Of a stretch of DNA of 64,000 bases, positions 1-9,626 are shown in pieces; within the stretch, counting starts at the first letter, position 1, and each line of letters starts with the position of its first letter. The DNA comes from JAHEEM01 sp036396795 (GTDB lineage: Bacteria > Pseudomonadota > Gammaproteobacteria > Steroidobacterales > Rariloculaceae), in the NCBI GenBank assembly GCA_036396795.1, contig DASWKF010000032.1:14549-78548 (forward strand), read 5' to 3'. Made by a program: the position numbers and the translations under genes. The notes under the pieces were generated by a model. That model saw only the letters and a program-made list of their open reading frames with translations, did not search any database and had not been told where the DNA came from.

Positions 1-489
1 GAGAATACGATTGAGCCCGGGCGCCGGAGGCGTGGCGAACAACCGCCGGTGCTCGGCGACAACCCAGCGAACACCCCGGGATGCCGCGTAGTCGTCCGCC
101 AATAAGCTGTCGGTCACCTCCACGCGCTCGACCCCGAATGCGAGCTCCGCCGTGTCGCGGGCTCGGAAGACGGGCCCCGCCAGAACGGGATCCTGGATGG
201 GGATGCCGAGAGCCTCCAGGGTTTCCCCAATCCCCGTGGCCTGCGCTCTGCCGTCCTCGGAGATGTTTCGTTGGCCTTCCCGCTGGCCGATTCGATACAG
301 GCGGTCGCAAGGCATACCCGCCGTGTCCGCGTGGCGGAAGAACACCACCAAACCGCCCTGACGCAGGCGCTCGATGAGCGCCCGCCCCCGCGGCTCCTCC
401 GGCGTGAGCTGCGCCAGCGCAATGGGATGGAGGCTCGCGAGCGCCAGCGCCAAGAATGGCCACCGCAACGTCCACCTGAAACAATCCAT
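1..489 (-). CDS. exported histidine phosphatase family protein (3' end missing)
   Basis: The frame stays open from an ATG at 489 (minus strand) to the window edge, giving 163 codons with the C-terminus cut off. Residues 1-26 look like a Sec signal peptide: a basic start, a hydrophobic stretch, then an ALA-Q cleavage site. An FFRHADT motif at about residue 51 matches the phosphohistidine RHG/RHA motif of the histidine phosphatase (phosphoglycerate-mutase-like) superfamily. A later ARDTAELAF segment is also typical of the family. It probably removes phosphate from a small ester in the periplasm; the substrate cannot be told. It lies 21 bases downstream of the exported cupin gene on the same strand. 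Confidence 0.75.
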   Translation of the reverse strand, partial: MDCFRWTLRWPFLALALASLHPIALAQLTPEEPRGRALIERLRQGGLVVFFRHADTAGMPCDRLYRIGQREGQRNISEDGRAQATGIGETLEALGIPIQDPVLAGPVFRARDTAELAFGVERVEVTDSLLADDYAASRGVRWVVAEHRRLFATPPAPGLNRIL

Positions 490-510
490 GCCGAACGTCG
501 CCCGCATCGG

Positions 511-1128
511 TTAGGGCCGATTCGCGCTCAGGTACGCTGCGGAATCGGCGGCATCCATGAGCGGAACCACCTTATCGGGATCCACTCGGACCATCAGATA
601 GGTGATGTGATCGTCGATCCGGGTGAACTGATGACCCGTTCCCGCCGGGATGACCAGCACGTCGCCCGCCTCGAGCTCTTGCGTTTCACCGTTGCGGATG
701 CCGACGGAGTTGCTGCCGGGACCGTTGAGGCGTTGCACGGCTGCGTTGTCCGGCGGACGCTGCTGCCTGTCGATTAGATCGGGCCCGGTGACGTTGGTCC
801 CGGAGCCGCTGAGGATGTAGTACACCTCGGTCACCAGGGAGTGCTCGGCAACCGATCGCGGGGCCGGAGCATCGAGGACACGTCTTCTAACGAGGGCGAT
901 CTGAACGTTGGCCTTGCCGATATCGATGGAGCGGACTTGCTGATCGACCAGGTTCCGGGCGATCGCAATTGCTTCATAGGCCGCCAGCTCCTCCGCGGAG
1001 ATGAGCTCTGCCGGACACATGTTGCAACTGGGCGCCGGGGCAGTGGCCGGGCTTTGCGCTGACAGCCGTCCCAGCACGAACGCCGCGAGAATTAGGACCG
1101 TCCCCGCGCCGACGATGAGCTTACGCAT
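511..1128 (-). CDS. exported cupin-domain protein
   Basis: 205 aa. I start at the ATG at 1128 because AGGGG lies 8 bases upstream; the frame extends to 1161 but that would overlap the next gene. Residues 1-24 form a signal peptide or anchor ending near LSAQ. The C-terminal half has the cupin pattern: an EHSLVTEVYYILSGSG stretch (about 95-110), then LEAGDVLVIPAGTGHQF (about 155-171). The Glu and His residues there could bind a metal. Function is unknown. Cysteines in CNMCP near residue 35 could form a disulfide. It sits between the exported phosphatase and the exported NADP-binding protein and may share their transcript. Confidence 0.7.
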   Translation of the reverse strand: MRKLIVGAGTVLILAAFVLGRLSAQSPATAPAPSCNMCPAELISAEELAAYEAIAIARNLVDQQVRSIDIGKANVQIALVRRRVLDAPAPRSVAEHSLVTEVYYILSGSGTNVTGPDLIDRQQRPPDNAAVQRLNGPGSNSVGIRNGETQELEAGDVLVIPAGTGHQFTRIDDHITYLMVRVDPDKVVPLMDAADSAAYLSANRP

Positions 1129-1157
1129 GTGTTTTCCCCTTCCGCCGTATCCGGCCG

Positions 1158-1886
1158 TCATTGTACCGGCTGGGGAATCGGGTTCGCACGGCGTTGCAGG
1201 TGGTACTCGAAGTGGCTTCCGAGGAGATCTCTCGCGTTCGAGCGGAGCAGATAGAGACCCTCGACGATGTGCGCGTAGCGAACGGGACCGAGGTCGACGG
1301 CTTCGTACCCCAGCGCCTCGACGATGCCCGCGACCGTTTCCTTGGCCGCCATGTCGTTACCGGCGAGCGGAATCGTGATCGGATGGCCGAGCATATCCGG
1401 ATCGAGCATCGAGTCGACACTGATGGTGTTGAAGGCCTTAACGACGAACGCCCGGGGCGCCAAATTCTGTATCCGCTCGGCGCTGGAGGTGTACGTGGGA
1501 TAGTCCCGGAAGCCGTCCTCGGCAACGATGCGCGGATTGACCGGATCGACGACGATCTTGCCGGACAGGTCGCCGAGGCCCAGCACGACCTCTTCGGCAA
1601 CGTTCCACGGAACGGCGATCACGACGATGGCCGCCCGCGCCGCCGCTTCGCTCGGCGTCGCGGCAGAGGCATTCTCGCCCGTGTCTCTGACCAGATCCTG
1701 GACCTCAGAACGCTCGGGCGATCGGGACCCGTAGATGACCCGATGGCCTAGATCGGCCAGACGCGGGCCCAATGCTCCGGACACCTCGCCCGTGCCAATC
1801 ATGGCGATCGTTTCGGCGCGCCCGGCGAGCGGCAGCGCGGACGAGATCAGAAACGCGGTCACGATGAAACAACGATACAAAGACAT
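1158..1886 (-). CDS. exported NADP-binding protein of the F420-reductase-like family
   Basis: 242 aa. A Rossmann fold starts at about residue 26 with IAMIGTGEVSGALGPRLADL, followed by YGSRSPER, where Ser/Arg typically grip the 2'-phosphate of NADPH. The later blocks IVVIAVPW, GKIVVDPVNP and VVKAFNTIS match the NADPH-dependent F420 reductase / NPD-oxidoreductase family. Unusually, residues 1-24 form a clear export signal (hydrophobic core ending at AGRAE), whereas family members are normally cytosolic. The domain begins right after the signal. Its stop lies 29 bases before the cupin start, so the two are probably co-transcribed. The activity and the electron partner are unknown. Confidence 0.7.
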   Translation of the reverse strand: MSLYRCFIVTAFLISSALPLAGRAETIAMIGTGEVSGALGPRLADLGHRVIYGSRSPERSEVQDLVRDTGENASAATPSEAAARAAIVVIAVPWNVAEEVVLGLGDLSGKIVVDPVNPRIVAEDGFRDYPTYTSSAERIQNLAPRAFVVKAFNTISVDSMLDPDMLGHPITIPLAGNDMAAKETVAGIVEALGYEAVDLGPVRYAHIVEGLYLLRSNARDLLGSHFEYHLQRRANPIPQPVQ

Positions 1887-1979
1887 GCGGCGGCTCCCAA
1901 TCGATGAAGTCGGTGATTCACCCCCGGTCTACCGGGGCCAGGCCCGCATCTTAGAGCAAACGCTTGGCTCCGGGCTTGC

Positions 1980-3452
1980 TCAAGCGGCGGCGACCGCTTC
2001 CTTCGCCAATGCCGCCCGGACGCCGGCTCCGTACTCGGAATGCACTTTGTCCAACAGCTTGCACTGTCGCTCGACGATCTCCGCCGGGACGCCGGCCATT
2101 GCCTCGGCCATGTTGGCGAATAACCGCTGCTTTTGCGCCGAGTCGAACAGATTGAAGAGCGCTCTCGGTTGGGTGAAGTCGTCGACCCGCTGACCGGCGC
2201 CCTCGCGCTGGGCGTAGCGATCGGCGTCGCCGGAGATCTTCAACGACGGTTCCGCGTAGGACGCGTTCTCGACCGGCCCCCCGAAGGAGTTCGGCTCGTA
2301 AAACGCATCCGCGTTGCCCGTCCTGGCGCCGAAGAAGCGCATCGGTCCGTCCTTGTGGTAGTGATGGACCGGGCACTTGGGCGCGTTCACCGGAAGGGCT
2401 TCGTAGTGCGTCCCCAAGCGATAGCGATGCGCATCGGCATAAGAGAAGATACGCGCCTGGAGCATCTTGTCGGGCGACCAGGATATCCCCGCCACCACGT
2501 TCGAGGGCGAGAACGCGGCTTGCTCGATCTCCGCGAAATAGTTGTCCGGATTCCGATTGAGTTCCAATTCACCGACCTCGATCAGCGGATAGTCGCCGTG
2601 CGGCCACACCTTCGTAAGATCGAACGGGTTGTAGGGCGTTTTCTCGGCGTCCGTCTCGGGCATGACCTGAATGTAGAGCGTCCATTTCGGAAACCGTCCC
2701 CGGTCGATCGAGCCGTAGAGCTCTTCCTGGTAAGTCTCACGGGACGCGCCGACGACGCCCGCGGCCTCTGCATTGGTGTAGTGCCGGTGACCCTGCCGCG
2801 TCCTGAAGTGGAACTTCACCCAGAACCGCTCGCCGTCGTTGTTCCATAGGCTATAGGTGTGCGAGCCGTAACCGTTCATGTACATGGGCGCGACCGGCAG
2901 TCCCCGGTCCGAGAACAGGATCGTCACCTGGTGCAGCGACTCCGGGCTCAATGACCAGAAATCCCACATCGCCGTCGGCGAGCGCAGATTGGTCTTCGGG
3001 TGACGCTTCTGCGTGTGGATGAAATCTGGGAATTTGTAAGGGTCGCGGACGAAGAATACGGGCGTGTTGTTGCCGACGAGATCCCAGTTGCCTTCCTCGG
3101 TGTAGAACTTCAGCGCGAATCCGCGAACGTCGCGTTCGGCGTCGGCAGCGCCCAGCTCTCCGGCCACGGTCGAGAAGCGGGCGATCATCGGCGTCTGCTT
3201 GCCGATTTCCGAGAAGACCTTCGCCCGCGTATAAGCCGTAATGTCCTTGGTCACGGTGAACGTGCCGTGGGCGCCCCAGCCCTTGGCGTGCACTACACGC
3301 TCGGGAATTCTCTCGCGATTCTGATGAGCGAGCTTCTCGATGAGCTGGTAGTCCTGCAGCAGCAGCGGCCCGCGCACACCGGTGGTTACCGAGTTCTGGT
3401 TGTCCGCGATCGGCGCCCCTGCGGACGTCGTCAGCGTCTTGCGATCAGCCAT
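1980..3452 (-). CDS. katA: catalase (small-subunit, heme b)
   Basis: 490 aa, the normal length of small-subunit monofunctional catalases, which convert hydrogen peroxide to water and oxygen. The catalytic His55 is in ERVVHAKGWGAHGTF and Asn128 is in LVGNNTPVFF. The proximal heme ligand Tyr338 is in the RIFSYAD motif (334-340). There is no signal peptide, so it is cytosolic. The ATG at 3452 has GAGGAG 9 bases upstream. About 100 bases further upstream is a 12-bp perfect palindrome that could be an operator. No oxyR-type regulator is adjacent. The katA symbol is by family resemblance. Confidence 0.95.
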   Translation of the reverse strand: MADRKTLTTSAGAPIADNQNSVTTGVRGPLLLQDYQLIEKLAHQNRERIPERVVHAKGWGAHGTFTVTKDITAYTRAKVFSEIGKQTPMIARFSTVAGELGAADAERDVRGFALKFYTEEGNWDLVGNNTPVFFVRDPYKFPDFIHTQKRHPKTNLRSPTAMWDFWSLSPESLHQVTILFSDRGLPVAPMYMNGYGSHTYSLWNNDGERFWVKFHFRTRQGHRHYTNAEAAGVVGASRETYQEELYGSIDRGRFPKWTLYIQVMPETDAEKTPYNPFDLTKVWPHGDYPLIEVGELELNRNPDNYFAEIEQAAFSPSNVVAGISWSPDKMLQARIFSYADAHRYRLGTHYEALPVNAPKCPVHHYHKDGPMRFFGARTGNADAFYEPNSFGGPVENASYAEPSLKISGDADRYAQREGAGQRVDDFTQPRALFNLFDSAQKQRLFANMAEAMAGVPAEIVERQCKLLDKVHSEYGAGVRAALAKEAVAAA

Positions 3453-3550
3453 TTGATATTTCTCCTCGTTTCTTTCCGATAGCCGGCCGTTTCTTTATAG
3501 CGCCTGGAGGATGATAAGAAAAATAGTTTAAAAGAGTTACAGTAATCGAT

Positions 3551-3562
3551 CTGTTCGAACAG
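3551..3562. promoter_or_regulatory. 12-bp perfect palindrome upstream of catalase
   Basis: CTGTTCGAACAG is a perfect inverted repeat in the 136-bp gap before the catalase gene, about 99 bases upstream of its start. It could be bound by a dimeric regulator. It matches neither the E. coli LexA box spacing nor the OxyR motif exactly, so the regulator is unknown. Confidence 0.3.
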
Positions 3563-3567
3563 TTGAG

Positions 3568-3590
3568 AGCTCCCGGCGGAAGCCGGAGCT
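3568..3590 (-). terminator. hairpin after the GNAT-like gene
   Basis: Read on the minus strand, AGCTCCGGC-TTCC-GCCGGGAGCT forms a strong stem with a tetraloop and one bulged G. It overlaps the stop codon of the upstream acyltransferase-like gene. No U-tract follows, so it may slow or stop read-through into the catalase gene only weakly. Confidence 0.3.
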
Positions 3591-4560
3591 AAGGCGCGAT
3601 AAAGCTTGCAAACCCCGTGCGGGTCAGCGCGCGAACCGGCTCTTCCCTGAACGCAGCCTCGACGGCCGGGCCGACCTTCATGCACAGCAAATGGCCCATC
3701 GGATCGGCGACAGGCTCCAAGCCCCATTTCTGCTTGTATTGCCCGACGCCGTCGTTGAGGAAAGCTTCGCTGCGCCCAAGGTCGACATATCTCAGGCCTC
3801 GAGCCCGCGCCCACTCGAAGGTGAATTTGTAGATTGCGGCGACGACGCCCTGCCGCCGCAATTCGGGCTCGGGCAACACGCCGAGCACGGGAAACCAGCC
3901 ACGCTCGCGCGAGCACAAGGCTGCGAACCCCGCCACTCGGCGGCCGCCCTGATAAACGAAATGCAACACGCCGAATCGCTCGAACACGCGCCGGAATATC
4001 CGCGGCGGCACCCATGCCCACTCGGCGAAGCGCTCGAGCACGTAGGGCTCGACCATCGCCCGCCAGAAATCGTCCCAGTCACCCCTGTCGAGACTCCTTG
4101 CATACTCGTAGCCGTGAGCATCGGCCTTGTTGAGATCGCTCTTGACGCTGCGCGGCAGCTTGGCGGAGCGCTCTCGCAGGTCGGCGCGCCAGCGTATCCA
4201 TCCTGGGACGAGGATCCAGCCCGCATCGCGGAACGCAGCGGCATGCCGCGGATGAATCTCGGCGACGATCAGATCGCCAGGGAGCGCATCGAGCTCGATC
4301 GGTCTCGACAAGGAAACACGCCCGCCGTCGCGAGTCAGCTCGAGCGCGCCTAAGACATCCTCGCAAAACCGCAGCGCGTGCTTGGTCCTGCCGGCCGTAA
4401 CCACTCGAACGGCCGAGCCCGCGTATTCACCGGCGTAGATCCGAACGGCACCGCGCCGGAAACGCAAGCCTTGGAGCGCCCACCAAAGATTTGCCCAGCG
4501 GCTGCCGCGCGCGCAGAGAATGGCCGGTATCTGCCATAGCTGTTCGAGCTGCGTGAGCAA
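3589..4560 (-). CDS. GNAT-fold acyltransferase-like protein
   Basis: 323 aa, no signal peptide. The C-terminal half (about 140-300) looks like the GNAT/FemAB-type acetyltransferase fold. RRVAGFAALCSRERGWFPVLGVLPE is followed by LRRQGVVAAIYKFTFEWA, resembling the acetyl-CoA-binding motif A (R-x-x-G) and helix. After that comes LRYVDLGRSEAFLNDGVGQYKQKWGLE, typical of Acetyltransf_6-like proteins. The N-terminal 130 residues are less conserved. The substrate is unknown. It ends 136 bp before the catalase start. The call rests on motif recognition only. Confidence 0.6.
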   Translation of the reverse strand: MLTQLEQLWQIPAILCARGSRWANLWWALQGLRFRRGAVRIYAGEYAGSAVRVVTAGRTKHALRFCEDVLGALELTRDGGRVSLSRPIELDALPGDLIVAEIHPRHAAAFRDAGWILVPGWIRWRADLRERSAKLPRSVKSDLNKADAHGYEYARSLDRGDWDDFWRAMVEPYVLERFAEWAWVPPRIFRRVFERFGVLHFVYQGGRRVAGFAALCSRERGWFPVLGVLPEPELRRQGVVAAIYKFTFEWARARGLRYVDLGRSEAFLNDGVGQYKQKWGLEPVADPMGHLLCMKVGPAVEAAFREEPVRALTRTGFASFIAP

Positions 4561-4637
4561 AGTGACGCCTCCGCCCGGGTTCTCGAATCCAGGCGCGGGC
4601 GATGGCCTTGGTGAAGCCCGCTAGGGCGCTGCGAGCT

Positions 4638-5180
4638 TCAGCAGCCGGGCTTGCTGCCGGCCAGATCGCCTGCAGCCGTGGCGACGCCGGCGGCCGCGCT
4701 GGTCGCGTCGGCCGCGTCTCGCACGGCGTCAGTCGCCCGGTTTCCGCCGAAACGGCCGAGCGCCGAAGCCAGCCGGCCGACCGCCCCGGCCGTCTTCCTC
4801 GTATCCTCGGCGGCGTCGGCCACCGTCGGCTCGCAATCGCCGGGCGCGGACGGAGTCGCCGTCGAGCCGCCGACAGCGGTGGTCTGGCCCACGCCTCGAG
4901 CCGGCGCCTCGGCTGCCGGGTTTCTCATCTCGTCGACCTTCGCCGAAATGATCGCGGCCACCAGCGGAGAAGCTGCACCGGTGACCTGAAGATTGTTGTC
5001 GGTTTGAAACTTGGAAATCGCGTCGGCGGTTTCGGGCGTGAGGTCGCCCTGGATCGAGCCCGGGTTGTAGCCAAGCGCCACCAGGTCCATTTGAACCTGC
5101 TGCAGGGCTTCGTCTGCCAGGGCTTGGGCCCCGAGAACCGTTAGGGCCAGCGCTGCAATAGTCACGAGACGGCGGAGCAT
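4638..5180 (-). CDS. exported peptidoglycan-binding-domain protein
   Basis: 180 aa. Residues 1-22 are a Sec signal peptide ending in ALA-D. Residues 25-70 match the three-helix peptidoglycan-binding domain (PG_binding_1): VQMDLVALGYNPGSIQGDL, then TADAISKFQTDNNL. The rest is low-complexity and rich in Ala, Gly and Thr, with two Cys (about 112 and the last residue) that could pair. There is no enzymatic domain, so it may be a small periplasmic binding or structural protein. The ATG at 5180 is preceded by GGGGGGAAGG, a usable ribosome site. No operon partner is obvious. Confidence 0.7.
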   Translation of the reverse strand: MLRRLVTIAALALTVLGAQALADEALQQVQMDLVALGYNPGSIQGDLTPETADAISKFQTDNNLQVTGAASPLVAAIISAKVDEMRNPAAEAPARGVGQTTAVGGSTATPSAPGDCEPTVADAAEDTRKTAGAVGRLASALGRFGGNRATDAVRDAADATSAAAGVATAAGDLAGSKPGC

Positions 5181-5377
5181 CGTCCTTCCCCCCTATAGGC
5201 GGTTGTTGTTGTCGTCGCCTGTCCGGCCAACGGGAAACGGGCGGCGAGCATCTTCGAATAGCTTGAGAGTATAGTCGCGCGCCTTCCCGCCGCAAGCTAA
5301 ATTCACCGGCATGAAGATCCTATTTTATTGATTACAGCTAGATAAATAATCTGCTTTATGAATGCTCAACAACGCGG

Positions 5378-5428
5378 TATAAACGTATCCAGGTAAAAAG
5401 GCCATCTTTCGGCCACCGAGGTGAATCG
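5378..5428 (+). promoter_or_regulatory. AT-rich leader and likely promoter of the DUF2061 gene
   Basis: The AT-rich stretch from about 5310 to 5400 contains TATAAA at 5378-5383, a plausible -10 box, but only a weak -35 (TTTATG at 5355). A short GGCC-ATCTTTC-GGCC hairpin (5400-5414) and the ribosome site GAGGTGA (5419-5425) follow before the ATG at 5429. Confidence 0.3.
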
Positions 5429-5653
5429 ATGGATCGGGACATTGCCAAGACGCTGAGCTTTGCGGCGCTCCACTTCACCGTGGGATTCCTGGTGTCGTAC
5501 GTCTTCACCGGATCGGTCGCGATCGCCGGCGGCATCGCTCTCGTTGAGCCCCTCGCGAACACTTTCGTGTTCTACTTCCACGAGCGCGCCTGGCGACGTG
5601 CCGCCGCCGGCCGCGAAGACATGCCGAGCCGGCTCGCGGTTCATCACGGCTGA
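5429..5653 (+). CDS. DUF2061 small membrane protein
   Basis: 74 aa. The pattern KTLSFAALHFTVGFLVSYVF (residues 7-26), a second hydrophobic segment with AGGIALVEPLANTFVFY (about 33-49), then HERAW is characteristic of DUF2061 inner-membrane proteins. It has two predicted membrane helices and a basic cytoplasmic tail. No biochemical role is established for the family. It is a single gene facing the convergent glgP, with GAGGTGA as the ribosome site. Confidence 0.8.
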   Translation: MDRDIAKTLSFAALHFTVGFLVSYVFTGSVAIAGGIALVEPLANTFVFYFHERAWRRAAAGREDMPSRLAVHHG

Positions 5654-5672
5654 GCCCGCGAGCGCGACGGCT

Positions 5673-8215
<2,543 letters not shown>

Positions 8216-8216
<1 letters not shown>

Positions 8217-8479
8217 CAGCTCGCGGCTTTTTTCTTCTTGGCGGTGGCTCCGCGTTTGCCGCCATTGGATTTGGACTTTCCGCCCGCTTTGCCTGACTTG
8301 GCTGTGGGCTCCGAACCCTGGAGCAGCAACCTCTCCACTTCGCTCTCAGCGGCGAACCAGTCCGCAAGCTCCTGTCCGCCAACAAAACCGCGCTTCTGCG
8401 CTTTGTAATAGGCGGCTTCCGCGATCATTGCTTCGTACGTCTCAGGATATTCGGCCACAGCTGCCATCTTCTTAGGCAT
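8216..8479 (-). CDS. DUF2934-like protein with lysine-rich tail
   Basis: 87 aa. I start at the ATG at 8479 (MPKKMAAVAEY) because GGAGTG lies 6 bases upstream; the frame could also extend to 8518. Residues 11-50 (YEAMIAEAAYYKAQKRGF, then DWFAAESEVERLL) match the short DUF2934 motif. The last 35 residues are almost all Lys, Gly, Ser and Ala, a basic tail like those of histone-like or nucleic-acid-binding proteins. The stop overlaps the glgP start by one base. DUF2934 proteins often accompany glycogen genes, but their role is unknown. Confidence 0.7.
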
Positions 8480-8748
8480 GCTCGTCACTCCTTCGTTTGG
8501 GCCAAGGACGTTCGTCAATCAGAGAAATGAGCAAGATGCATGCCAAGGAGATACCTCCGGGGCGCAGCATCCGCTCCTATGCAATAGTACGTCAGGAGTA
8601 TGTGACTGGTCTGCTCTGGTGCATCACACTTTGCGCGTGTTCCAAAACGGCGCAACGCGCGGTCCCGCGCGGCGTGCCCCGTCGGCTGCCGGGAGCAATT
8701 TCGCCCGGCAGGGGGGCTGCAGTTGGCGCCTCAGCGGTGTACGTTGAG

Positions 8749-9438
8749 ATGGCCATGCTGCGAGCATTTCCGTCACGAGAGAAGGCCTCCGCCGCCCTTG
8801 CAAGCGCGATCGCAAGCGCGTTGCGCGCCGCCGTGGCCGGCGCAGGTCGCGCCTCCGCCGTCGTCAGCGGCGGGCAGTCGCCGCGGGATCTCTTCAGATT
8901 GCTGCGCTCGATGCCGGTCCCGTGGCCCAGGATCAGCGTCGTCCCCAGCGATGAGCGCTGGGTGGATACCGATGACGATGCAAGCAACGAGCAGATGATT
9001 CGGAACGAGCTGTTCGCCGGCTCGGCCGAGGCCGCGGATCTCGTCAGCCTCTATCGGCCGGGCCTCACGGCGGAGCAGGCCCTACCCACGCTCGCTGCGG
9101 CGCTCGCCGAGGTTAAGCGACCGTTCGACGTGGTCGTGCTGGGTCTGGGCGATGACGGTCACACGGCCTCGCTGTTCCCCGACGCGCCGGACCTCGCCGA
9201 AGCGCTGACCAGCGATGCGCTCGTCGTCGTCCAAAGGCTTCCGCGACTGCCGCACGCACGGGTGTCGTTGACGCCGCGCGCGCTGCTCGACGCACGCCGG
9301 CTGTATTTGCTTTTCTTCGGCGACGTCAAGCGCGCCGTGTACGAGCGCGCCGTCCGCGCCGGGCCGGCCGAAGAACTACCGGTGCGCGCAATCATTCACC
9401 AGACACGAGTGCCCGTCGCCGCGTTTTGGGCACGCTAG
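8749..9438 (+). CDS. pgl: 6-phosphogluconolactonase
   Basis: 229 aa, the usual size. It hydrolyses 6-phosphogluconolactone in the oxidative pentose phosphate / Entner-Doudoroff route. The motifs are VVSGGQSPRDLFRLL, ISVVPSDERWVDTDDDASNE (the family's DER-WV block) and VLGLGDDGHTASLFPDAPDL. The open frame runs upstream to 8497, but that extension has no family similarity. I chose the ATG at 8749; the ATG at 8755 and a GTG at 8738 are alternatives, and none has a strong ribosome site. No zwf or edd gene is adjacent. Confidence 0.92.
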   Translation: MAMLRAFPSREKASAALASAIASALRAAVAGAGRASAVVSGGQSPRDLFRLLRSMPVPWPRISVVPSDERWVDTDDDASNEQMIRNELFAGSAEAADLVSLYRPGLTAEQALPTLAAALAEVKRPFDVVVLGLGDDGHTASLFPDAPDLAEALTSDALVVVQRLPRLPHARVSLTPRALLDARRLYLLFFGDVKRAVYERAVRAGPAEELPVRAIIHQTRVPVAAFWAR

Positions 9439-9626
9439 GTGGCCGCCATGCTGCCGACCCGGGCCGTCGAGACGGTCACCGCGAGAATCAGCGCAATGAC
9501 AAGGCAGCGATGGAGTCTCCAAAAAAAGGACAGCTCGCGAGAGAACCCGAGGTAGTATTTGCAATCTAACAGGCCCGTAGGCCGCGCATTCACACGGCCG
9601 CCAGCAACGACGTCTAGGAGAACATT

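Noticed and set aside
1922..1937. CCCCGG-TCTA-CCGGGG hairpin after the catalase gene
   Set aside because: The stem is plausible but no U-tract follows on the minus strand, so I did not call it a terminator.
8497..8748. 84-residue N-terminal extension of 6-phosphogluconolactonase
   Set aside because: It has no family similarity; the remaining 229 aa match the normal length of the enzyme.
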